Positions 55,571 through 64,000 of a stretch of 64,000 nucleotides of DNA are shown in pieces. The stretch's first letter is position 1, and each line of letters starts with the position of its first letter. The translations under genes were made by a program, and so were the position numbers. Source of the stretch: Bog-473 sp963791995 (lineage in GTDB: Bacteria; Actinomycetota; Acidimicrobiia; Acidimicrobiales; RAAP-2); contig CAWBUQ010000003.1 in NCBI GenBank assembly GCA_963791995.1, forward strand, positions 144,332-208,331, in the 5' to 3' direction. The notes below the pieces were generated by a model, which ran no database searches, was not told the origin of the DNA, and saw only the letters and a list, made by a program, of their open reading frames with translations.

Positions 55571-57414
55571 ATGCCCTCGTATCGCTCCCGCACCTCGACG
55601 CATGGCCGCAACATGGCTGGCGCGCGCGGCCTCTGGCGCGCGACCGGCATGAAGGACGGCGATTTCGGCAAGCCGATCATCGCCGTCGCCAATTCCTTCA
55701 CCCAGTTCGTCCCGGGCCACGTCCATCTCAAGGACCTCGGCCAACTGGTGGCGCGCGAGGTCGAGGCGGCGGGGGGCGTCGCCAAGGAGTTCAACACCAT
55801 CGCCGTCGACGACGGCATCGCGATGGGACACGACGGCATGCTTTACTCGCTGCCGTCGCGCGAGGTGATCGCCGACAGCGTCGAATACATGGTCAACGCG
55901 CATTGCGCCGACGCCCTGGTCTGCATCTCGAACTGCGACAAGATCACGCCCGGGCATGCTGATGGCCGCGCTGCGCCTCAATATCCCCGCGGTATTCGTT
56001 TCGGGCGGCCCGATGGAGGCCGGCAAGGTCAAACTCTCGACAGGAACTCGCACGGTCGACCTCATCGACGCGATGGTGGCGGCGGCGGACGAGAAGGTGA
56101 GCGACGCCGACGTCGCGGTGATCGAGCGCTCCGCCTGTCCGACCTGCGGCTCCTGCTCGGGCATGTTCACTGCAAATTCGATGAACTGTCTGACGGAGGC
56201 GCTCGGGCTTTCTCTTCCCGGCAACGGCACGGTGGTTGCGACGCACGCCGACCGCAGGCGTCTGTTCGTCGAAGCCGGACATCTCATCGTCGACCTCGCC
56301 CGCCGCTACTACGAGGAGGACGACGCGGGCGTGCTGCCTCGATCGATCGCCAGTTTCCGCGCGTTCGAAAACGCGATGACCCTCGACATCTCGATGGGCG
56401 GCTCGACCAACACCGTGCTGCATCTGCTCGCCGCCGCGCACGAGGCCGAAATCCCGTTCACCATGGCCGACATCGATCGCCTGTCGCGCCGCGCGCCCGT
56501 TCTGTGCAAGGTCGCGCCTTCGGTTGCGGACGTTCACATCGAGGACGTGCATCGGGCCGGCGGGATCATGGGCATTCTTGGCGAACTCGACCGGGCGGGT
56601 CTCCTCAACCGGGACGTGCGCATGGTTCACGCCGAGTTGCTCGAGCATGCGCTGTCGCGCCACGACATCAAGCGGACGTCGAGCAGCGCGACCCGCGAGT
56701 TTTTCTGCGCCGCCCCCGGCGGGGTCCCGACCCAGGTCGCCTTCAGCCAGTCGGCGCGCTACCCCTCGCTCGACGAGGATCGGGAGAAAGGCGTCATCCG
56801 CGACGCCGAGCATGCGTTCCTCAAGGACGGCGGTCTTGCGGTGCTCAAGGGCAACATCGCGCTTGACGGCTGCATCGTGAAGACCGCGGGCGTCGACGCA
56901 AGCGTCCTCAAGTTCGCCGGTCCCGCGCGCATCTTCGAAAGCCAGGACGACGCCGTGCAGGGGATCCTGAGCGGCAAGGTCGCCGCAGGCGACGTGGTGG
57001 TGATCCGCTACGAGGGCCCGCGCGGCGGTCCCGGCATGCAGGAGATGCTCTACCCGACGAGCTATCTGAAGTCGCGCGGGCTCGGCAAGGCCTGCGCGCT
57101 GATCACCGATGGGCGATTTTCAGGGGGCACATCCGGCCTCTCGATCGGCCATGTCTCGCCGGAAGCCGCCGAGGGCGGGGCGATTGCGCCTCATCGAAGA
57201 GGGCGACCGCATCGAGATCGACATCCCCGCCCGCTCAGTCAGCCTCGTCGTCGACGAGGCGAGGCTTGCCGAGCGCCGCCGAGCGATGGAGGCCAGAGGC
57301 GAGGCCGCCTGGAAGCCCGCGAAGCCGCGCGCCCGCAAAGTTTCGCAGGCTTTGCGCGCCTATGCCGCTTTCGCCACCAGCGCGGCGCGTGGGGCTGTGC
57401 GCGAGGTCCCCTGA
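55571..57414 (+). CDS. ilvD: Dihydroxy-acid dehydratase IlvD (two frameshifts)
   Basis: Dehydrates 2,3-dihydroxy acids in valine, isoleucine and leucine synthesis using an Fe-S cluster. Cys ligands lie in ISNCDKITPG and in ACPTCGSCSGMF; GPRGGPGMQEM and LITDGRFSGGTSG are family signatures. ATG 55571 gives MPSYRSRTSTHGRNMAGARG. Extra bases near 55952 (CGCCCGGGC) and 57189 (TGCGCCTCATC) shift the frame; the sequence across them is TPGMLMAALRLN and EGGAIALIEEGD. Rejoined length is about 614 residues. Confidence 0.93.
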
Positions 57415-57420
57415 TCCTCG

Positions 57421-58808
57421 ATGCGGCTGAGGTTCGCCGCCCGTTCGATCGCCGCGCGGCTTTTCTTTTCCGCGGCGTTCTGGAGCACGCTCATCCTGGC
57501 GCTCGCGGGTTTCAGCCTGAGCGCGCTCAACGCCCGCTGGACGGAGGCCAATTTCGACGACCAGCTCGGCGTCTATCTGAAGGCGCTCGTCGCCAATCTG
57601 GCCGCGGGCGACGAGACCAAGGGCGCGGCGTCCCAGCCCCGATCGGGAATCGCGCCCCAGTTCGAGCTCGCCTTTTCCGGCTGGTACTGGCAGATCACCC
57701 GCATGGACGTCGACCCCCCGGAGATCCGGGCCTCCGCCTCGCTGTTCGCCACGCAACTGCCCCATCTCGTCGCCGTTGTCCCCGGATCACGGCGAGATTC
57801 TCAGCGGCTATGTCATCGGGCCGGGCGGGCACGAACTGCGCATGGTCGAGCGCCAGATCGACGCGGGCGACGAGGGGCGCTTTCTCGTCCAGGTCGCCGC
57901 CAACGCCGATGTCATCCAGGCGCAGGAGCGCAGCTTCGAATGGGCGCTGGCGGGGACCTTCCTGACGCTGGCGCTGGCGCTGATCGGCTCGACCGGCGCT
58001 CGCCGTCCGCTACGGGCTGCGGCCCCTTCGCGTGCTGCGCGAGGGGGTCGCCGCGATCCGACGGGGCGAAGCCTACCGCATCGAAGGCGAATTTCCGCAG
58101 GACGTCGCGCCGCTTGCAGCCGAGGTGAACCAACTCATCGACGCTAACCGGGAGATCGTGGAGCGGGCTCGCACTCAGGTCGGCAACCTCGCCCACGCCC
58201 TCAAGACCCCGCTCAGCGTGCTGATCAACGAGGCCGATTCGGCGAGCCCCAATCTGAAGGGGAAGGTCCGCGAGCAGACGGAGATCATGCGCCAGCAGGT
58301 CGGGTTCTATCTCGACCGGGCCCGCGCGGCGGCGCGGGCCCGCACCGCCGGGCTCGCCACCGAGGTCAAGCCCGTCGTCGAGAGGCTGGTCCGCACGTTC
58401 GAGAAGCTGCACGCCGAGCGCGGGCTGACCTTCAAGGCCGACCTGCAGGAGGGCCTGAAGTTCCGCGGCGAAGCGCAGGACCTGACCGACCTGATCGGCA
58501 ACCTTCTCGACAACGCCGGTAAATGGGCGCGCGAGACGGTGTCGATCCGAACCCGGCGCGCGCCCGCTGCGGGCAAGGACGCCGCGCCGTTCCTGATTGC
58601 GGAAATCGACGACGACGGTCCCGGTCTCGGAGCCGCCGCGCGGGCCGAGGCGCTCGAGCGCGGCAAGCGGCTCGACGAGTCGCGTCCGGGATCCGGACTC
58701 GGCCTCTCGATCGTCGTGGAGCTCGCGTCGATTTACGGCGGCTCGCTTGAGCTCGACGCGAGCCCGCTCGGCGGCCTCAGGGCGATCCTGCGTCTGCCCT
58801 GCCTCTGA
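57421..58808 (+). CDS. Sensor histidine kinase (two frameshifts)
   Basis: A membrane-bound kinase of about 462 residues. Helix one ARLFFSAAFWSTLILALAG, a periplasmic sensor, helix two LAGTFLTLALALIGSTALA, a HAMP-like stretch, the H-box LAHALKTPLSVLINE, N-box NLLDNAGKWA, and G boxes IDDDGPGLG and GSGLGLSIV. Extra bases near 57784 and 57995 break it; across them it reads AVVPDHGEIL and STALAVRYGLRPL. In related genomes such a kinase upstream of ccm genes follows an OmpR-type regulator; here ilvD precedes it by 6 bases and no regulator is seen. The sensed signal is unknown. Confidence 0.85.
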
Positions 58809-58923
58809 GCGCGGCTTCCGTCGCAGCGAGCCTGGAGAACAGCAAGCCCGGGGACAAGGGAATGACTTTCGTCGCGGGCGGACGCGTATTATGGACGGCT
58901 CGGCCACCGGGGATTCGAGGACG

Positions 58924-59430
58924 ATGAGCGGCAGAATTCTGTTGATTGCCGCGCTGACGGCGCCGGCGCTGGTGGGGTGCGTTGGCTTGGGCCTTGGCGA
59001 GAACGCGACGCAGAACCCGGTCGTGTCCGCGCCGCCGCAAACCGCCGTCCCTTACGCCGCCGACCCCCGTCGGCACGCCGCCGTCGTACCGGCCGCCCCG
59101 GGCGCGACTCCGGTCGCGACGGCGTCGCCGCCGCCGCCGGCAATTCCGACCGGCGCGGCCCTTGGAGGCGTTCTCGGCGGGCCGGTCGGCGCGACGCTCA
59201 CGGACGCCGACCGCCAGTCGGCCTGGCAGGCGCAGATCGCCGCGCTCGATTCCGGGCAGCGCCGCTCGTGGCGCGGCGCTCACGGCGTGTTCGGCTTTGT
59301 CGAGCCGGGCGCGGAGACGGGCGCCGGCTGCCGGACTTACGCGCAGACCATCTATGTCGCCGGACGGCCGAACCGCGGGCAAGGGGTCGCCTGCAAGCAA
59401 CCGGACGGCGGCTGGAGGATGACGAGCTAG
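58924..59430 (+). CDS. Surface-antigen-like lipoprotein
   Basis: 168 residues. The signal ends in the lipobox LVGC, followed by an Ala/Pro-rich linker and a Gly-rich stretch (GAALGGVLGGPVGATLT). The C-terminal ~70 residues (SWRGAHGVFGFVEPG... CRTYAQTIYVAGRP...GVACKQPDGGWRM) match the 17-kDa surface antigen-type outer membrane lipoproteins. ATG 58924 is preferred; 58891 is also in frame. It lies between the kinase and ccmI. Confidence 0.75.
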   Translation: MSGRILLIAALTAPALVGCVGLGLGENATQNPVVSAPPQTAVPYAADPRRHAAVVPAAPGATPVATASPPPPAIPTGAALGGVLGGPVGATLTDADRQSAWQAQIAALDSGQRRSWRGAHGVFGFVEPGAETGAGCRTYAQTIYVAGRPNRGQGVACKQPDGGWRMTS

Positions 59431-59514
59431 CGTTTTTGCAAGACCTCGTCTGCGTTTTGCGGTAACGGAGCGCGGACTTTGCGTGGTCCCTTCGGACCGC
59501 CTCCGAGGGCTCCT

Positions 59515-60618
59515 ATGCTGTGGTTTGTCTTGGCGGGATTGACCGCTTTTGCGGTCCTCGCCGCGATATGGCCCCTGTTGCGCGCGTCTCCCGGAACAGA
59601 CAACGACGTCCGGGCCGCGAGCGAGGCGGCGTTCTACAAGGCGCAACTCGACGAGATCCAGCGTGACGTCGAGCGCGGCCAATTGCCGCAAGGGGAAGCC
59701 GCGAGCGCCCGCGCGGAGGCGGCCCGGCGGCTTATCGCCGCGGGCGCCGGAGCGCCGCGTCCGCCGTCGGCGCCCCGAGGTCGCTACCGGCTCGCGGCCG
59801 CCGCGCTCGTCGTGATCGGCGTCCCTGCGCTCGTCTTTCCGCTCTACGCGCTCCTCGGCCAGCCGCAGATGCGCGACGAGCCGCTCGCGAGCCGCGAGCC
59901 CGCGGCTCATGCGGCCTCCGACATCGAGGCGGCGGTCGCCGGGGTCGAGAAGCACCTGATCGCCGCTCCCGACGACGGCAAGGGCTGGGCCGTCCTCGCC
60001 CCGGTCTACATGCGGCTCGAGCGCTACGACGACGCCGTGCACGCCTATTCGGAAGCGCTGAGGCTTCTCGGCGAGAACCCGGTCCGCCGAGCGGCCTACG
60101 GCGAGGCTCTGGTCGCGGCGTCCGGCGGCATCGTCACCGCAAAAGCGCGCGAGGCGTTCGGCAAGGCTTTGGCCGCCGACCCGGGCCAGCCGCAGGCGCG
60201 GTTCTATCTGGCGCTCGCGGCCGAGCAGGACGGCCGCAAAGCCGACGCCATCCGCGCCTTCGAGGCGCTCGCCGCGGACGCGCCTCCCGACGCGGCCTGG
60301 CTCGGCGCGGTCAAGTCGCGCCTCGCCGCGCTCAAGGGCGAGCCGCAACCCGCAACGGCCGAGGCGCCCGCGCTCGGCTCGCCCGAGCAGAAGGCGATGA
60401 TCGAGGGCATGGTGAGCCGGCTCGCCGGTCGCCTCGCGACAAATGGCGGCAGCCTCGACGAGTGGGCGCGCCTTATTCGCGCCTACACCGTCCTGCATCA
60501 GGGCGACAAGGCCAAGGCGGCGCTGGCGGACGCCCGCAAGGCGCTCGCGCCCGACGCCAACGCGGTCGCGAGCCTCGATGCGCTCGCCCGCGACCTCGGC
60601 CTCGGAGACGCCAATTGA
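59515..60618 (+). CDS. ccmI: Cytochrome c maturation protein CcmI (CycH)
   Basis: Membrane-anchored apocytochrome chaperone of about 367 residues. Two N-terminal helices (LWFVLAGLTAFAVLAAIWPLL and RLAAAALVVIGVPALVFPLYALLG) surround a coiled segment (FYKAQLDEIQRDVERGQL), then a periplasmic TPR part. Start MLWFV at 59515; the upstream in-frame ATG at 59479 lacks support. The stop TGA overlaps the TTG start of ccmE. First gene of the ccm run. Confidence 0.9.
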   Translation: MLWFVLAGLTAFAVLAAIWPLLRASPGTDNDVRAASEAAFYKAQLDEIQRDVERGQLPQGEAASARAEAARRLIAAGAGAPRPPSAPRGRYRLAAAALVVIGVPALVFPLYALLGQPQMRDEPLASREPAAHAASDIEAAVAGVEKHLIAAPDDGKGWAVLAPVYMRLERYDDAVHAYSEALRLLGENPVRRAAYGEALVAASGGIVTAKAREAFGKALAADPGQPQARFYLALAAEQDGRKADAIRAFEALAADAPPDAAWLGAVKSRLAALKGEPQPATAEAPALGSPEQKAMIEGMVSRLAGRLATNGGSLDEWARLIRAYTVLHQGDKAKAALADARKALAPDANAVASLDALARDLGLGDAN

Positions 60619-61070
60619 CCCGGAAAAGCCGCCGCCTCGCCCTCATCGCCGCCGCCCTCGCGGTGATCGGCTGCGCCGTCGGCCTCGGCCTCTATGCGAT
60701 GAAGGACAGCCTCTCGCTGTTCCTCACTCCCGCGGAAATCGCCGAAAAGAACGTCCAGCCGGGAACGCGGCTCCGGGTCGGCGGACTGGTCGAGCAGGGC
60801 TCGGTCGTCCGCGCCGACGACAGGCTCACCTTCGCCGTGACCGACGGGGCGAAGACCGTCGCGGTCGACTGCCTTGGCGCGTGCTTCGCCAACATTCCGG
60901 ACCTCTTCCGCGAGGGCCAGGGCGTGGTCGTCGAGGGCGTGCTCGCCGCTCCCGGCCGTGTCGCCGGCGACCAGATCCTCGCCAAGCACGACGAGCGCTA
61001 CATGCCGCGCGAAGTCGTCGAATCGCTGAAGAAGCAAGGCCGCTGGCAGGAAGGAGCGAACGCCAAGTGA
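60615..61070 (+). CDS. ccmE: Heme chaperone CcmE (CycJ)
   Basis: A 151-residue periplasmic heme shuttle with one N-terminal helix. The heme-binding HxxxY is H125 and Y129 in LAKHDERYMP. It starts with TTG 60615 overlapping the ccmI stop (TTGA), and its own stop overlaps the GTG of ccmF (GTGA), so the three are coupled. Intact. Confidence 0.93.
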   Translation: MTRKSRRLALIAAALAVIGCAVGLGLYAMKDSLSLFLTPAEIAEKNVQPGTRLRVGGLVEQGSVVRADDRLTFAVTDGAKTVAVDCLGACFANIPDLFREGQGVVVEGVLAAPGRVAGDQILAKHDERYMPREVVESLKKQGRWQEGANAK

Positions 61071-63048
61071 TCGTCGAGATCGGCCATTTCGCCCTTGTCC
61101 TGGCGCTGGCGGCCGCGCTGGCGCAGACGATCGTGCCGGCCTGGGGCGCGCGCCTCGGCGACCCCGACCTGATGGCGGTCGGACGAAGCGCGGCGCTGAC
61201 GCAGTTCGCCTGCCTCGCGGTCGCCTTCGCCGCGCTGGTCCACGCCCATCTCGTCTCGGATTTCTCCGTCCTCAACGTCGCGGAGAATTCGCACAGCGCC
61301 GCCCCGGCGATCTACAAGATTTCCGGCGTCTGGGGGAACCACGAAGGCTCGATGCTCTTGTGGGTGCTGATCCTGGCGATCTTCGGCGCGCTCGTCGCCC
61401 TGTTCGGCCGCTCGCTGCCGCGGACGCTGAGAGCCAACGCGCTCGCCGTGCAGGGCCTGATCAGCGTCGCCTTCCTGCTCTTCATCCTGCTGACCTCGAA
61501 CCCGTTCGCGCGCCTTCAGCCCGCGCCGTTCGAGGGACGCGACCTGAACCCGATCCTGCAGGACCCCGGCCTCGCCATCCATCCGCCGATTCTCTACCTC
61601 GGCTACGTCGGCTTCTCGATCGTCTTTTCGTTCGCCGCCGCGGCGCTGATCGAGGGCCGGATCGACGCGGCCTGGGCGCGGTTCGTGCGCCCCTTCGCCC
61701 TCGTCGCCTGGGGGTTCCTGACCATCGGCATCGCCGCTGGCTCCTTCTGGGCCTATTACACGCTGGGCTGGGGCGGCTTCTGGTTCTGGGACCCGGTCGA
61801 GAACGCCTCCCTCATGCCCTGGCTCGCCGGAACCGCCTTCATCCATTCGGTCGCGGTGATGGAGAAGCGCGACGCGCTGAAGGTCTGGACGATCTTCCTC
61901 GCGGTTCTCGCCTTCTCGTTCTCGCTGCTCGGCACCTTCCTCGTCCGCTCGGGCGTGCTGACCTCGGTGCACGCCTTCGCCAGCGACCCGCAGCGCGGCG
62001 TGTTCATCCTCGTCATCCTGGCGCTGTTCATCTTCGGCTCGTTCGCGCTGTTCGCCTGGCGGGCGCCGATGCTGAAGCCGGGCGGCCTGTTCGCCCCGGT
62101 CTCGCGCGAGGGGGCGCTGGTCATCAACAACCTCCTGCTCACCACCGCCTGCGCGACGGTGTTCTTCGGCACCCTCTATCCGCTCGCCCTCGAGGAGCTG
62201 ACCGGCGAGAAGATCACGGTCGGCGCGCCGTTCTTCAACATGACCTGCGGCGTGCTCCTGCTCGCCGCCGCCGCGGTCACGCCGGTCGGCTTCTCGCTCG
62301 CCTGGAAGCGCGGCGATCTTCTGGGCGTCGTCCAGCGGCTTGCCGCGGCCGTCGTCGCGGGCGCGCTCGCCGCGATCGCCGGGACGTATCTGGCTCCGCG
62401 GCGGCTCGATCCTCGCGTCGATCGCGGCGGGGATCGCGATCTTCGCCATCCTCGGCACGCTGATCGAGGTTGGCGTGCGGGCCTGGCGGCCGGGCCTCTC
62501 GGCCGGCGTGGCGCTCCGGCGGGCGGCCGGACTGCCGCTGTCGTTCTGGGGCGCCGCGCTCGCCCATATCGGGGTCGGCGTGACCCTGCTGGGGCTCGCC
62601 GGCGTCGGCTTCGGCGCCGAGGCCATCGTCACGATGAAAAAGGGCGTTCCGCAGGCTGTCGGCCCCTACCAGATCACGGTCAATTCGATCGGAGAGCGGG
62701 TCGGGCCGAACTACCAGGACGTCGTCGCCCACGATGACGGTCCGCGCCGGCGACCGCATCGTCGCGACCATCGATCCGGCGCGCCGGCGCTTCGCCGCCC
62801 AGCCCATGACCACGACCCAGGCCGGCATGGCGACGCTGAATTTCGGCCAGATCTACGTCGGGATCGCCGACCCGACCCCCGACGGCGCGGTGCCGGCGCG
62901 GCTCTACTGGAAGCCGCTCGTCACCCTCATCTGGCTCGGCGGCTGCGCCATGGCCCTTGGCGGCGCCCTGTCGCTCGCCGACCGGCGCCTGCGCTTCGGC
63001 GTCGCCCGGCGCTCGCGCGCGGCGATGGCCGCCGCGGCGGCGGAGTAG
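61067..63048 (+). CDS. ccmF: Cytochrome c heme lyase subunit CcmF (two frameshifts)
   Basis: Polytopic protein of about 660 residues that ligates heme to apocytochrome c. The WWD signature is GWGGFWFWDPVENASLMPW; YKISGVWGNHEGSMLLW is the other conserved block. Frame breaks near 62400 and 62729 shift the C-terminal quarter; across them the frame continues as GSILASIAAGIAIF and as MTVRAGDRIVATIDP. Starts with GTG 61067. The C-terminal soluble part and last helix are present, so the gene is probably functional. Confidence 0.93.
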
Positions 63049-63197
63049 ACGATGATGCGTAAGCGCTGGCAGAACCCCATCGCCTGCCGCCTTCGGCGGA
63101 CAGTCCCTCTCCGCCGTGGTGAGAGGGCTACGCAGCCGACGGTTGCCGCAGCCCTTCACCCCGGCGCTGCGGGGCAGGTGGTCCCCGCGAAGCGGGG

Positions 63198-63670
63198 ATG
63201 AAGCGGGATGCGGCCGCGCCTCGCTTGTCCTCTTCGCCCTCTCGCTCTCTCGCCCTCGCGACCCCCGCGCTCGCGGTGCAGCCGGACGAGGTGATGAAGG
63301 ACCCGGCGCTCGAGGCGCGCGCCCGGACGCTGTCGGCCGAACTGCGCTGCATGGTGTGCCAGAACCAGTCGATCGACGATTCCGACGCGCCGCTCGCCCG
63401 CGACATCCGCCTGCTGATCCGCCAGCGGATCGCCGCGGGCGAGACCAATGCGGCGGTGCGGTCCTATCTCGTCTCCCGCTACGGCGACTTCATCCTGCTG
63501 AAGCCGCCGTTCAACTCGACACGGCCCTTCTCTGGCTCGCCCCGCCGCTGACCCTGCTCGCCGGCGCCGCCGCCATCCTCTTCGCCCGCCGCCGCGCGCC
63601 GGCCGCGACCGAGGCGCTGACCGAGGAGGAGGAGGCGCGGCTCGCGGCGCTGACGAAGGGGGAAAGGTAA
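63198..63670 (+). CDS. ccmH: Cytochrome c maturation protein CcmH (CycL), frameshifted
   Basis: Thiol oxidoreductase for apocytochrome c. The active-site LRCMVCQNQSIDDSD is conserved, after a signal-like ALATPALA. A missing base near 63512 moves the C-terminal helix (LDTALLWLAPPLTLLAGAAAILF) to another frame, ending at 63670. The N-terminal signal peptide also appears shifted, so the true start is uncertain; 63198 is in frame with the mature part. Separated from ccmF by ~150 bases of hairpin-rich sequence. Confidence 0.85.
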
Positions 63671-63687
63671 ACGACGCGCTCTCGCGG

Positions 63688-63830
63688 ATGCGGAAATTTG
63701 GATTTCCTCAGCTCTCCGCAGCGGTTCTGCAACGCTCCGCAAATAGGCGCTCAAGACCCCTTGGAATAATTTGGAATTCCTTGGATTCTCTCGTCCGATT
63801 CGTGACTTTTCAATGGGTTACGAGCGACCT
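63688..63830 (+). repeat. Empty-site copy of the group II intron target repeat
   Basis: Reads AATTTGGATTTCCTCAG ... CCTTGGATTCTCT then directly CGTCCGATTC ... TTTTCAATGGGTTAC. The copy at 48077-47235 (minus) has the intron between TCT and CGTCCG. Confidence 0.85.
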
Positions 63831-63833
63831 CAG

Positions 63834-63861
63834 GGCGAAAATTATTTTCGCCGCGCTTTTT
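63834..63861 (+). terminator. Terminator-like hairpin
   Basis: GGCGAAAA-TTA-TTTTCGCC (63834-63852) followed by GCGC and TTTTT. Could end ccm transcripts; it is partly AT-rich so the stem is modest. Confidence 0.5.
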
Positions 63862-64000
63862 CCTCCGCTCGGGCGAGCCGAGAGGGGCCAAACCATCGAA
63901 ACTTGGCGTTCCCGATGATCCTCATTCTGGCAGTCTAACGCTGATTTCGATTTTTCGCAATAAAATGCTCAAGCCTTCGACGCCGAATGCCCGCGTGTCA

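Larger units (their letters stand above)
63671..64000. other. Intergenic after the ccm genes
   Basis: Contains the uninterrupted copy of the group II intron target repeat and a terminator-like hairpin; no gene after that to the window end. Confidence 0.5.

Overview
The window is GC-rich DNA, apart from one AT-rich islet, and reads as an alphaproteobacterium of the Hyphomicrobiales (Rhizobiales). I infer this from a RegA/ActR-type redox regulator, AddAB instead of RecBCD, a two-part PilZ protein, the aerobic cobalamin route with a B12 riboswitch, and a ccmI-ccmE-ccmF-ccmH cluster. A Beijerinckiaceae-like, methylotroph-type background is plausible but rests on general impressions of the gene set and repeats. 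The first ~2.67 kb (sulfotransferase, glycosyltransferase/methyltransferase) joins the rest at a point where both flanking genes are cut, so it is probably a misjoin or a recent recombination.

Layout. 1-2.67 kb: surface-polymer-like genes with very dense frameshifts. 2.65-17.1 kb: cobalamin genes (DUF1636-cobW behind a cobalamin riboswitch, cobO, cobQ, cobD, cobC), interrupted by a regA/PilZ/hydrolase block, a protein built around a 50-bp repeat, and an IS1634-type element. 17.25-23.8 kb: addB-addA. 24-25.8 kb: TAXI binding protein and a Sel1-like protein. 26.8-33.8 kb: lipid metabolism; SDR, alpha/beta hydrolase, wax ester synthase/DGAT, second hydrolase and acyl-CoA ligase lie on the minus strand, and the first three overlap by ATGA. 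34-37.8 kb: two amidohydrolases and small proteins. 38.2-40.1 kb: cobB and a convergent flavin reductase, a CobR candidate. 40.2-48.4 kb: an accessory stretch rich in repeats, with an orphan nuoI, an AI-2E transporter, a PRC-barrel protein, an AT-rich islet and an ORF-less group II intron. 48.6-52.8 kb: indolepyruvate ferredoxin oxidoreductase coupled to an SDR. 53-55 kb: secreted beta-helix/serralysin-type protein. 55.6-57.4 kb: ilvD. 57.4-63.7 kb: histidine kinase, surface lipoprotein and cytochrome c maturation genes.

Two things colour the whole annotation. More than twenty genes or gene parts continue in another frame after a one-base indel, usually an extra base. The proteins on both sides are otherwise intact, so sequence error is more likely than decay; I give each such gene as one feature with its break points. 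The non-coding DNA holds several repeat families: a TGTAG...CTACA palindrome, a 25-bp hairpin, a 74-bp direct repeat, a 50-bp coding repeat, and a ~140-bp element. One copy of the ~140-bp element carries the group II intron and the other is an empty site.
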